Source: Firmicutes bacterium UBA6226
Lineage (GTDB): Bacteria > Bacillota_A > Clostridia > Peptostreptococcales > Acidaminobacteraceae
Direction of reading: 5' to 3'
DNA: 44,197 nucleotides
NCBI GenBank assembly: GCA_002441045.1
Contig: DJWQ01000177.1
Coordinates: forward strand, 26,507 to 70,703
This document shows positions 24,601 to 32,427 of the stretch, piece by piece. Numbering within the stretch: the first letter of the stretch is position 1; every line of letters starts with the position of its first letter. The notes under the pieces were generated by a model, which was not told where the DNA came from, made no database searches, and saw only the letters and a program-made list of their open reading frames with translations. Both the position numbers and the translations under genes were made by a program.

Positions 24601-25993
24601 AAGTATTAGGTGGAAACTTGTTTCCACCTATTTAATATTGATAACCTTTGTTATGCTTTTGACTACCTTTTTTGTTAAGGACTCACTTGTTAAGAGTAAT
24701 GTTAGCGAAGCTCAATCTACTTTGCTAAATTACAATGCTATTATTGCAAATCAAGTAGCGCCTTTTATTTCAAATATTGATAATGAGTACACGTTCAAAT
24801 ACGTAGATGATATTGTCAAACAAAACAGTCTTGAGTATGGTGCAAGAACACTTGTGCTCACCACTGGCAATCAGGTCTTGGTTGACTCGTATGATTTACT
24901 GAGATTAACCAGTATCGATAATAGAGAAGCGGGTGTAGCAGCAGCTGGTAATGACATCTCAAATATTTATGTCTACGGAGATGATTATTTGTTGTACGCA
25001 GCTGTTCCTATCATCGACAGAGATGATATCGTAGGTGTGGTTTTCACCTCTATGGAAGCAAATTATATTTTTGATGATATAAATGCTTTTATGGATAAAC
25101 TGTTTATTATATTTTCAATGGCAATCCTAGTATCCATTTTTATCAGTATGCTATTTGCTGATATTATTTCAAAGCCAATTGAAAGATTAACGGTTTCAGT
25201 TAAAACCATCACTCAAGGAAAGTACGATACAAAGGTTGAGATTCAAGGCAATGATGAGATTGGCGAACTTGGAAAAGCTTTTAATATCATGACCACAAAG
25301 CTTTATCAAGTGGAAGAGAGAAGGAAGAAATTTGTTTCGAACGTTTCTCATGAATTAAGAACACCCATGACGAGTATGAAGATTGTTTCTGATACTTTGT
25401 TATCTGCACCTAATTGGGACGAGGGAATTTATAGAGAGTTTATGGTGGACATCAATACTGAAATTGATCGTCTCAATAAAATTATAGACAGTTTACTGTA
25501 CTTAGTACGAGTTGAAAAAGATGAACTTGAGCTTGATTTAAGTATGACTTATGTCAATTATTTATTAGAATGGGTTATTAAAACACTTAATCCTATTGCT
25601 TTAAAAAAAGAAATTCAATTGACGCTAACTGCAAATAACAAAATCCAAATTCAGTTGGATCAGGAAAAAATGCAGCAATGTTTACTCAACATAATTGGTA
25701 ATGCTGTTAAGTATACACCTGAAGAAGGAAAAGTCTGGGTTGAGCTTGAAGAAACTAGGGACAATATAATAATTAAAGTAAATGACTCAGGAATCGGTAT
25801 CCCAGAAAAAGACTTACCATTCATTTTTGATAGATTTTATAGAGTGGATGAAGCAAGGGCTAGAAAGACAGGTGGAACAGGACTCGGTCTATCAATTGCA
25901 CAACAGATTATCCAACTTCATCAAGGCACCATATCAGTCAAGAGTGAATTAGGTGTTGGAACTCAAGTTGCAATCACTTTACCTAAAAAATAA
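24560..25993 (+). CDS. Membrane sensor histidine kinase
   Basis: 477 residues if started at TTG 24560, overlapping the response regulator by 41 bases. The start is uncertain, since its SD is poor and the next ATG would cut the first membrane helix. Domains: TM1 (~19-38), extracytoplasmic PAS-like sensor (~40-178), TM2 (~181-201), HAMP (~203-255), HisKA with H264 in NVSHELRTPM, and HATPase with NIIGNAVKYTPE, DSGIGIPEKDLPFIFDRFYR and GGTGLGLSIAQQII. The layout resembles WalK/PhoR. A perfect 11-bp inverted repeat lies near its 5' end (24607-24630). The GerMN gene follows after 12 bases. Confidence 0.9.
   Translation: MAIISKIKRKEFFKSIRWKLVSTYLILITFVMLLTTFFVKDSLVKSNVSEAQSTLLNYNAIIANQVAPFISNIDNEYTFKYVDDIVKQNSLEYGARTLVLTTGNQVLVDSYDLLRLTSIDNREAGVAAAGNDISNIYVYGDDYLLYAAVPIIDRDDIVGVVFTSMEANYIFDDINAFMDKLFIIFSMAILVSIFISMLFADIISKPIERLTVSVKTITQGKYDTKVEIQGNDEIGELGKAFNIMTTKLYQVEERRKKFVSNVSHELRTPMTSMKIVSDTLLSAPNWDEGIYREFMVDINTEIDRLNKIIDSLLYLVRVEKDELELDLSMTYVNYLLEWVIKTLNPIALKKEIQLTLTANNKIQIQLDQEKMQQCLLNIIGNAVKYTPEEGKVWVELEETRDNIIIKVNDSGIGIPEKDLPFIFDRFYRVDEARARKTGGTGLGLSIAQQIIQLHQGTISVKSELGVGTQVAITLPKK
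24607..24630 (+). repeat. Perfect 11-bp inverted repeat at the regulator/kinase junction
   Basis: TAGGTGGAAAC-TT-GTTTCCACCTA, starting 7 bases after the response regulator stop and followed by TTTAATATT. As RNA it folds as a 10-bp stem with a CTTG loop. It resembles an attenuator with a weak T tract, inside the predicted kinase N-terminus. Confidence 0.75.
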
Positions 25994-26005
25994 TGGAGAA
26001 AATAT

Positions 26006-26878
26006 ATGAAATTTCCCGTTAGTGTCATGGTATTGTTAATTGTTATAACAAGTCTAAGTCTAATTGCGCTAAATTCGGATATAGCTTATGATGCTCTCGA
26101 ACCTCATAATTATATATCGCCTGAAGAAGGCGCAATTAAAGTGACGACTAAATTATATTTTGTCTATGATAAAGCGCTTCGGACAGAATATCGAACATTA
26201 ACAATTTCAGATGAGAATTATGGAAAGACAGTTATCGAAAACCTATCATATGGTGCTGATAATAAGTTTTTTAAAACAATATATGATCTTGGTGTTAAGA
26301 TTAACTCTGTTGATTTGATCGATGAGACTTGCTTTGTCAATTTTGAGGGATCGGAGCGATTGACGCTGCTTTTTGCAAGTGATGATGCGTCTCTTTATCT
26401 GTGGTCTATTGTCAACAGTTTAACTGAACTCAGTCAGATTAAGAATGTTCAATTTTTAGTAGATGGTAGGCAATTGACTCGAAATATAATTGGCTTTACT
26501 TTAAATCAACCGCTGCCTATGGTTGACACCTTGGTTTATAGCAAGCAGCAAACTTCCGCTGATATCGTAATTGATTTTTTAGAAAATCTATACAATCGCA
26601 GGTTTGATTTGGCTTATAATCTACTTTCAAAATCATCGATGAACAACTATTCGTATAGTGCATTTATCGCTTATGCAGAGGGCTTTTTATCTGAACACAA
26701 AGACTTTAACCGAGACACTTTTTATACCAGAGTTTATGATTCTTATGAAGAAGTATTTGTTAAATTCACGAAAAAGTTTCAATCAGATGGATTTATGTTA
26801 AACGCATATGATACATGGATTGTTATTAAGGAAGAGGAAGTCTATAGAATTAATTTGACCTACGCATACCAAGATTAG
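26006..26878 (+). CDS. GerMN-domain exported protein
   Basis: 290 residues. N-terminal membrane or signal segment (about 5-22) without a lipobox cysteine, then a GerMN-like domain (about 45-165: KVTTKLYFVYDK, TVIENLSYGAD, CFVNFEGSERLTLLF, SLTELSQIKNVQFLVDG), and a C-terminal region (about 185-290) resembling a small NTF2-like or DUF domain. GerMN domains are found in spore germination protein GerM and in lipoproteins downstream of WalKR-type systems. Co-transcription with the kinase suggests an envelope partner of that system. The assignment is by pattern and is moderate. Confidence 0.68.
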   Translation: MKFPVSVMVLLIVITSLSLIALNSDIAYDALEPHNYISPEEGAIKVTTKLYFVYDKALRTEYRTLTISDENYGKTVIENLSYGADNKFFKTIYDLGVKINSVDLIDETCFVNFEGSERLTLLFASDDASLYLWSIVNSLTELSQIKNVQFLVDGRQLTRNIIGFTLNQPLPMVDTLVYSKQQTSADIVIDFLENLYNRRFDLAYNLLSKSSMNNYSYSAFIAYAEGFLSEHKDFNRDTFYTRVYDSYEEVFVKFTKKFQSDGFMLNAYDTWIVIKEEEVYRINLTYAYQD

Positions 26879-27006
26879 ATGATCTCTATCACGAACATTT
26901 AAAAGTATTGTAATCCCACTGTCATGGTAATTCTATATTAAAGGATTATAATTAAATTAATATAATTTTGAATGATAATGTTATGACCATGTGGAAAGGA
27001 TTGAAT

Positions 27007-28659
27007 ATGTTGCGATATAAAGAAAATTTAAGAATAAAATGGATTGCATTGGTTTTGATTCTTATGATGATTGTTCCAATAAGCTTTTCAGATGTGACAA
27101 CCTATGGTGATGTATCTAGTAAGCATTGGGCTTATATGATGATTCATGAGTTAAATGATGCTGATGTTTTGAAGTCATCAGAAACATTTGGACTTGGTTC
27201 ATATATAACTGAGACAGATTTAATCGAGTGGCTGGGTAAAATAAAGCTCAACTCAAATTATCAGTTGATCTATGAACCAAAACATACTTTAACTAGAATT
27301 GAGTCAATCGAAGTGTTTGCAACGTATCTTCGTTTAAATAAGGGGATAGCACTCTTAGGTGAGGTCGCTTCACCTTATTTAGATACTGAGGAAAATAGCG
27401 CATTATTGGCTTTTGCATCAAATGTTGGTTGGATTTCAGTTAATTCAACCCAAACTTTTAGACCAAACCAATTGATTAAAAAAGAAGAAGCGATTGCAGT
27501 ACTTTACAAAATTTACAGCCAATTCAAAAATCCATTGTCTATATTACACACTTATTATGCGATCAGTTCCTACTCACAAGCTGAGTTAACCGATGATGTT
27601 AATTCCTTAAGCTATGGCTGGGCTAGACTAGAATTTGATAAAACTAAGCAATCTGTTATTTTAAATATGACCAGTGCCAATAGTAATGAATATCGCGTTC
27701 CTACAGGATATGCTGCAGCACTAGATGCAACTTCCAATAATGAAGCAACAAAGCAATTGATGGTTTTTGTTAAAGATGAAACTAGACTTGATCCTATTAC
27801 AGGAAAATCAGTTAGTTTAGCAGAAACTATTTTAACAAATGATACGCTTTCTGAATCTGTTATTGAGCAATTAGTTGGTGCTGTAGAAGCAAATGTTTAT
27901 AATATCCATTTTGATGGTGTTGTATTAGATTTTGAAAATTTAAAAGGTGAAGCAGTAGCGAAAGCTTATAACGAATTTGTGTCAAAAATCTCAGAAATAT
28001 TAAAGGAAAAGAATTTATCTTTATATATCGCTGTTCATCCAGAGAGAAATGAATCACAAAGCTATTTTGATGGCTATGATTTTAGAACGTTAGGTGAGTA
28101 TGCTGACCACATAATACTAATGGCTCATGACTATTACGCTAAAAAGCTATCAAGTGTTGACATGCAATTAGGATATACAGTTACACCGCTCTCACCAATT
28201 GACGAAGTTTTTTATGCACTTGAGGCGGTTACGAATCCGAAAGATGGTGTAGAAGATAGTACAAAGGTTCTGCTACAGGTATCCTTTGATACCGTTCAAT
28301 GGCAAAGCAAAGAAGGTATTATTTTAAACAGCACACCTTATCATCCTAGTTATCAATCTGTATTAGATAGAGCTGCAAAAGTAGGGACAGAGGTTAATTA
28401 TTCACTCAACTTAGAAAGTCCATATTTAACTTTTTCAGAAAATCAAATTCGTAATATTATATGGTATGAAGATGAACGTAGTATTCAAGCGAAAATTGAT
28501 TTAGCAAAATTATTCAATACAGGTGGTATCTCAGTTTGGCGTCTTGGAACGATTCCTAATTTTAATAATGCGGAAAGTAATTCTGATAATATTGATTTAC
28601 TGGATGACTCAATAGAAATTCAACTAAATATTTGGCAGCAAATTCTAGAAAACTTTTAG
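27007..28659 (+). CDS. Exported SLH-domain glycoside hydrolase family 18 protein
   Basis: 550 residues from ATG 27007 with AAAGGA six bases upstream; an upstream TTG at 26968 is rejected. Membrane/signal helix about 11-27. Two S-layer-homology-like repeats (about 31-80, YGDVSSKHWAYMMIHELN, and about 122-170, with FRPNQLIKKEEAIAVLYK). A GH18 barrel follows (about 175-545) with the catalytic signature DGVVLDFE (D303, D308, E310). GH18 enzymes of this kind in Firmicutes (SleL/YaaH/YdhD) cut N-acetylglucosamine links in peptidoglycan, often of spores. The 128-base gap upstream has a TATAAT at 26947-26952 but no clear -35. Confidence 0.85.
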   Translation: MLRYKENLRIKWIALVLILMMIVPISFSDVTTYGDVSSKHWAYMMIHELNDADVLKSSETFGLGSYITETDLIEWLGKIKLNSNYQLIYEPKHTLTRIESIEVFATYLRLNKGIALLGEVASPYLDTEENSALLAFASNVGWISVNSTQTFRPNQLIKKEEAIAVLYKIYSQFKNPLSILHTYYAISSYSQAELTDDVNSLSYGWARLEFDKTKQSVILNMTSANSNEYRVPTGYAAALDATSNNEATKQLMVFVKDETRLDPITGKSVSLAETILTNDTLSESVIEQLVGAVEANVYNIHFDGVVLDFENLKGEAVAKAYNEFVSKISEILKEKNLSLYIAVHPERNESQSYFDGYDFRTLGEYADHIILMAHDYYAKKLSSVDMQLGYTVTPLSPIDEVFYALEAVTNPKDGVEDSTKVLLQVSFDTVQWQSKEGIILNSTPYHPSYQSVLDRAAKVGTEVNYSLNLESPYLTFSENQIRNIIWYEDERSIQAKIDLAKLFNTGGISVWRLGTIPNFNNAESNSDNIDLLDDSIEIQLNIWQQILENF

Positions 28660-28680
28660 TTTTGTAATTAATAATAAATA

Positions 28681-28713
28681 AAGTCGGTATACATTTTCGT
28701 ATACCGACTTTTC
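28681..28713. terminator. Bidirectional terminator between the GH18 gene and tRNA-Sec
   Basis: AAGTCGGTATAC-ATTTTC-GTATACCGACTT: a 12-bp perfect stem, with TTTTC on the plus side and a T-rich tract on the minus side. It can end both the GH18 transcript and the convergent tRNA-Sec transcript. Confidence 0.88.
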
Positions 28714-28731
28714 ATTGTTTTATTTCTTATT

Positions 28732-28828
28732 TGGCGAGGGTATGTGGGAATCGAACCCACCCGAGCATCTCTTAAATACTCACACTGATTTTGAAGATCA
28801 GAGGGCACACCAGAACCCATCTACCCCC
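28732..28828 (-). tRNA. selC: tRNA-Sec (anticodon UCA), CCA encoded
   Basis: 97 bases. Read on the minus strand it starts GGGGGTAG and ends CCCTCG-CCA. The anticodon arm CTGAT-CTTCAAA-ATCAG shows UCA, which reads UGA. A long variable arm GAGTAT-TTAAGAG-ATGCTC (6-bp stem) and T arm GTGGG-TTCGATT-CCCAC are clear. The acceptor stem pairs over seven positions with one G-U; the eighth pair typical of bacterial tRNA-Sec would be G-A. Its D region (TGGGTTCTGGTGTGCCC) is that of clostridial tRNA-Sec. A TAAAAT -10-like box lies just upstream on the minus strand. It provides the decoder for the selD UGA. Confidence 0.95.
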
Positions 28829-28932
28829 AAGTATTTCTATTTTAGCAGATTAAACCTTATTTTCATAGAATATTAACACAATTTTAAGTATTGTTTGGTA
28901 TTCTTGTGACAGAGTTACAAAACATATCGAAG

Positions 28933-28976
28933 GAGTTGTGTACAACTAATTTAGCACAACTCAATATAGCATAACT
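28933..28976 (+). repeat. Cluster of short direct and inverted repeats upstream of the YbjQ-like gene
   Basis: GAGTTGTG (28933-28940) is the exact inverse of CACAACTC (28955-28962). ACAACT, ACAACT, ATAACT recur at 28942, 28956 and 28971, each time preceded or followed by TAGC. It lies in the ~180 bases between tRNA-Sec and the next gene, which hold no coding frame I can support. It could be a leader hairpin or a binding site. Confidence 0.5.
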
Positions 28977-29009
28977 CGTAAATAAATTTCTGAAAATATG
29001 GAGGTAATT

Positions 29010-29330
29010 ATGATCGTTACTACAACACCTACAATTCAAGGCATGAATATAATTGAGTACAAACAAATCGTCTTTGGCGAAGTAATTAACGGTGTGGATT
29101 TTGTGAAAGATTTTGCAGCGGGGTTAACTAACTTCTTTGGTGGTCGTTCTAATTCCTATGAAGGAGAATTAATCGATGCAAGAGAACAAGCGATGAATGA
29201 AATGATACAAAGAGCAAAGGCAATTGGTGCAAATGCAATCGTAGGCGTTGACATCGATTATGAAGTACTTGGCCAAGGCAACAACATGTTAATGGTAACC
29301 GCTTCTGGAACTGCAGTTGTTTGTGAATAA
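29010..29330 (+). CDS. YbjQ/UPF0145 family protein
   Basis: 106 residues, family length. The ATG at 29010 is chosen because GGAGG ends 5 bases before it; the ATG at 28998 overlaps that site. Conserved features: [50 protein letters not shown] and the C-terminal GTAVVCE. Small pentameric beta-rich proteins once annotated as heavy-metal-binding; their true role is unknown. Single-gene unit closed by a terminator. Confidence 0.9.
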   Translation: MIVTTTPTIQGMNIIEYKQIVFGEVINGVDFVKDFAAGLTNFFGGRSNSYEGELIDAREQAMNEMIQRAKAIGANAIVGVDIDYEVLGQGNNMLMVTASGTAVVCE

Positions 29331-29340
29331 TTCAAAGAAA

Positions 29341-29372
29341 AAAACGTCATGGACTATCGTCTATGACGTTTT
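29341..29372. terminator. Bidirectional terminator between the YbjQ-like gene and plsY
   Basis: AAAACGTCATGGAC-TATC-GTCTATGACGTTTT: a 14-bp stem with one G-T pair, with T runs leaving on both strands. Confidence 0.9.
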
Positions 29373-29376
29373 ACTT

Positions 29377-29973
29377 TTAATTCATCGTCTTCTTTTTAAT
29401 ACTGAGCTTGCTTTCAGTTCCGTTTAATAAACGCTTTAAATTCGCTCTGTGCCTGTATATTACGAATGCACCTAGTAGAAATGCAAATACAGTCATTGTG
29501 GTGCTTTTTGAAAATATTATGGCATAAATAGGTAGCATAATTGCACTTAAAATAGAAGCCAAAGACATATACTTTGTTAAACCGATGATGATAAATTGGC
29601 TAATAAATAACAATACAAATATGTCAGGGTAAAGAATAACTAAAATACCAGCAGAGGTAGCTACGCCTTTGCCACCTTTAAATTTGAGCCAGATGGGATG
29701 ACAATGACCGATGACTGATAAACCACCACCTATAACACCACCGAGTTCACCAAACCAAATAAGACCTAACACTGATGGTATGATACCTTTTAAGAAGTCA
29801 CCTATAAATGCAATCACACCAACTTTCATACCTAAGGTTCTAATTACGTTTGTCGTTCCTGTGTTACCACTGCCGTGAAGTCGTATATCTATTTTTCCAA
29901 TCCATTTTGGTATTAAATAAGAAAATGGAATACTACCGATAAAATAACTTAAAACCCCAAAAATATAAATCAT
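29377..29973 (-). CDS. plsY: Acyl-phosphate:glycerol-3-phosphate acyltransferase PlsY
   Basis: 198 residues with about five membrane helices. First acylation step of phospholipid synthesis, using acyl-phosphate. All three family motifs are visible: GSIPFSYLIPK near the N-terminus, GSGNTGTTNVIRTLG, and HCHPIWLKFKGGKGVATSAG. SD TAGGAGGC before the ATG. Transcribed alone. Confidence 0.96.
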   Translation of the reverse strand: MIYIFGVLSYFIGSIPFSYLIPKWIGKIDIRLHGSGNTGTTNVIRTLGMKVGVIAFIGDFLKGIIPSVLGLIWFGELGGVIGGGLSVIGHCHPIWLKFKGGKGVATSAGILVILYPDIFVLLFISQFIIIGLTKYMSLASILSAIMLPIYAIIFSKSTTMTVFAFLLGAFVIYRHRANLKRLLNGTESKLSIKKKTMN

Positions 29974-30045
29974 GAATGCCTCCTAATTAAAATCGCATGT
30001 TCATTTTAGCATAAAATCGAAAGGCTTAAAATAATAAATGTAAAG

Positions 30046-30054
30046 TGTTATAAT
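30046..30054 (+). promoter_or_regulatory. Extended -10 promoter for the alpha/beta hydrolase gene
   Basis: TGTTATAAT with a perfect TATAAT at 30049-30054 and TGn extension; the -35 region (TTAAAA at 30026) is poor. It lies 33 bases before the start codon in the divergent gap with plsY. On the minus strand a TAAAAT box at 30008-30003 may serve plsY. Confidence 0.45.
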
Positions 30055-30086
30055 ATTATTATAATTAAATACTCTAGGAGGCAGTT

Positions 30087-30995
30087 ATGATGAAGTCATT
30101 TTCACTTAAGGCATTTGATGGTTTTGATTTAAAAGGTTATCATTGGCAGTCAGAGCAAGAATCCATAGCAACTTTGGTATTAGCCCATGGAATGGCGGAA
30201 AATGTTGAACGCTATACTGCTTTCTCAGAATTTTTGAATAGGCATCAGATCGATGTGATTGGAATCCACCAAAGAGGACATGGGCCACATGTGGAAATGT
30301 TAGGATATCTTGGTGATAATGGTTGGGATGCAATGAAAGAAGATTTGAGATATGTCGTTAACTCTTTAAGAGCCGAATATGAAAATAAACCAATTATACT
30401 TATGGGGCACAGTATGGGCTCATTTTTAGTACGAGATTTTCTTAGAAGTTATTCTTATTTAATAGATGGTGTCATCTTATCGGGAACTGGTTTTTATTCA
30501 AAAATGACTCTGAAACTGGGTAAATGGTTAGCTGAAAGAGATGTCAGAGCACATGGCGATAAGCATATCTCTGAACTCGTTCATAAAATGGCATTTGAAT
30601 CTAACAATAAAAAGGTTAAAGCACCTAGAACAGATTTAGATTGGTTGACGCGAGATGAAAAAATAGTGGATGAATACATTAAGAGTCAACTTTGTGGACA
30701 AAAACACCCTTCTTCATTTTATGCATTATTTTTCAATGGATTGGAGGGTGTCTTCTTTCAGGATGCAGAGGCAAACTTTAAAGTAGGATTACCAATGTTA
30801 ATTTTCTCAGGAGATGCTGATCCAATAGGCAATTACGGAAAAGGTGTCCATAAAACTGCAAAATACTATAAAGATCATGGATATAAAGTTTCACTCCATT
30901 TGTATAAAGAGGGTAGGCATGAAATGCTAAATGAGATCAATCGTGATGAAGTTTTTGAGGATGTTGTGAGCTGGATCTTAAAGCAGATAGTATAA
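30087..30995 (+). CDS. Alpha/beta hydrolase, monoacylglycerol-lipase-like
   Basis: 302 residues (Hydrolase_4/serine aminopeptidase S33 family). Nucleophile elbow GHSMGS (MGHSMGSFLVRD), an oxyanion-side AHGMAENVERY, and the probable acid and base of the triad in FSGDADPIGNYG and GRHEMLNE. No signal peptide, so it is cytoplasmic. AGGAGG serves ATG 30087 or 30090. Similar proteins are annotated as lysophospholipases; the substrate is not determined. Confidence 0.9.
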   Translation: MMKSFSLKAFDGFDLKGYHWQSEQESIATLVLAHGMAENVERYTAFSEFLNRHQIDVIGIHQRGHGPHVEMLGYLGDNGWDAMKEDLRYVVNSLRAEYENKPIILMGHSMGSFLVRDFLRSYSYLIDGVILSGTGFYSKMTLKLGKWLAERDVRAHGDKHISELVHKMAFESNNKKVKAPRTDLDWLTRDEKIVDEYIKSQLCGQKHPSSFYALFFNGLEGVFFQDAEANFKVGLPMLIFSGDADPIGNYGKGVHKTAKYYKDHGYKVSLHLYKEGRHEMLNEINRDEVFEDVVSWILKQIV

Positions 30996-31002
30996 TAAAA
31001 CA

Positions 31003-31045
31003 AGGAACAGCTGTAATCGAGAATAGATATAGCTGTTCCTATTTT
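31003..31045. terminator. Terminator-like hairpin after the hydrolase gene
   Basis: AGGAACAGCT (31003-31012) and AGCTGTTCCT (31031-31040) form a perfect 10-bp stem around an 18-base loop, followed by ATTTT. It lies between convergent genes and may serve both. Confidence 0.65.
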
Positions 31046-31117
31046 GAGTTTAATATTTATGAATCTAACAAAGTAACATCAGTTTTAACTGATAATGAGA
31101 AACCTTTTATAGATGAA

Positions 31118-32344
31118 TCAACCTTTTGATATTAGTAGACTGATTTGAGACTCAAATGCTTCAAACAGAGCTTCTAAATCAACAGATTCAGTGGTCCCAC
31201 CTTGTGCGACGGTTTTATTTCCACCGCCTCGAATGCCATATGTCCCAGCAATCTCCTTAAAAAGGCGTCCAATATCGACGCTATCACCTATGTTTTCAGA
31301 CTTTGCAACCACCATATGTGATTTTCCTTCTTCACTACTTGCGCCAATAACGATGCGATCTGGTTCAGATGTAATTAAACCCACTTTAAATCTTAAATCA
31401 ACCATAGGCAGATCGATTTCATTTAATGTGATGATTTTTATGGTTTCACTATCTTCTTCTGAATCATATCCTTGCATGAGCAGTTCAACCTCATATTTGA
31501 TTAACTTTTCTTTATATAGTTGCAACTTAGCCTTATCCTCTTTTTGTCTTTGAATTAAAAGTTCAGAGAAAGATAAAATTTCGTTATCCTTAACTGAGAA
31601 AAGGCGCATTAGATGATTCACGATTTCGTTTCTTTCATTCATAAAATCAAGAGCAAATCTGCCACATCCAAATTCAATTCTGACACCAGTTTTATATGGT
31701 TCAACACGTTTGATTTTTACAATTCCAATTTCGCCTGTTCTTTTTAAATGTGTACCGCCACAAGGTGAGAAGTCAGCATCTATAATCTCAATCACTCGAA
31801 TGTTCTCTGTAACCTTTGGCTGCTTGCGAAGAGGCATTTGTAATAGTTCTTCAGAGCTAGGATAATGAGCTACAATTTCTAAATTTTTATAAATGAGTTC
31901 ATTTGCAGCTTTTTCAAGAGCTATAATCTGTGATGCATCCAATTTTTGATCAAGATCGATGGTAATATAGTCATCTCCAATATGAAAGCCAACTGTGTTT
32001 GCATTGTAAAGCTTTTCTGCACAGGAAGAGAGAAGATGTTGTCCACTGTGTTGCTGCATAAGCGTAAATCTTCTATTTTCATCGATACGTGCATCTACAC
32101 TGTCACCAATATTAAAGTTGACTTTTTCCGTGGTATAGTGAGCGATGACATCATTCGTTATCTGTACATCTTCGATTTTAATACCATCTATGGTTCCGAA
32201 ATCGCTGGGTTGACCGCCACCTTCTGGGTAAAAATAAGTATGGTCAAGTAGGATGGCTGTCCTGTTATTTATGGTTTCAATGCCGGTCACTTTAGCTTTA
32301 AAGTGCCAAGTGTAAGCATCTTGTAAAAATGATTTGATGGTCAT
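31118..32344 (-). CDS. Alanyl-tRNA editing protein (AlaX-L type with DHHA1 domain)
   Basis: 408 residues. A free-standing homologue of the AlaRS editing domain that hydrolyses misacylated Ser-tRNA(Ala). Seen: N-terminal barrel (YFYPEGGGQPSD), the four zinc ligands H99 and H103 (QQHSGQH) and C195 and H199 (SPCGGTH), a coiled-coil link (~245-290) and a C-terminal DHHA1 region with GIRGGGNKTVAQGG. There is no aminoacylation domain. SD TAGGAGGC. Divergent from the next gene. Confidence 0.93.
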   Translation of the reverse strand: MTIKSFLQDAYTWHFKAKVTGIETINNRTAILLDHTYFYPEGGGQPSDFGTIDGIKIEDVQITNDVIAHYTTEKVNFNIGDSVDARIDENRRFTLMQQHSGQHLLSSCAEKLYNANTVGFHIGDDYITIDLDQKLDASQIIALEKAANELIYKNLEIVAHYPSSEELLQMPLRKQPKVTENIRVIEIIDADFSPCGGTHLKRTGEIGIVKIKRVEPYKTGVRIEFGCGRFALDFMNERNEIVNHLMRLFSVKDNEILSFSELLIQRQKEDKAKLQLYKEKLIKYEVELLMQGYDSEEDSETIKIITLNEIDLPMVDLRFKVGLITSEPDRIVIGASSEEGKSHMVVAKSENIGDSVDIGRLFKEIAGTYGIRGGGNKTVAQGGTTESVDLEALFEAFESQISLLISKG

Positions 32345-32390
32345 GTATGCCTCCTATAGATTCGTGACTGGAATATTTACTCAAATAGTA

Positions 32391-32396
32391 TATAAT
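32391..32396 (+). promoter_or_regulatory. Candidate -10 element for the 32428-35045 gene pair
   Basis: A perfect TATAAT, 31 bases before the start codon in the short gap after the divergent AlaX-type gene. No convincing -35 box or TGn extension is visible. Confidence 0.35.
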
Positions 32397-32427
32397 AGTT
32401 AAGTAAACTTTGAAAGAGGAGAGCCCT

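Noticed and set aside
31118..32344. Truncated alanyl-tRNA synthetase pseudogene
   Set aside because: It has a proper start and SD and all four zinc ligands plus DHHA1, matching the free-standing AlaX-L family.
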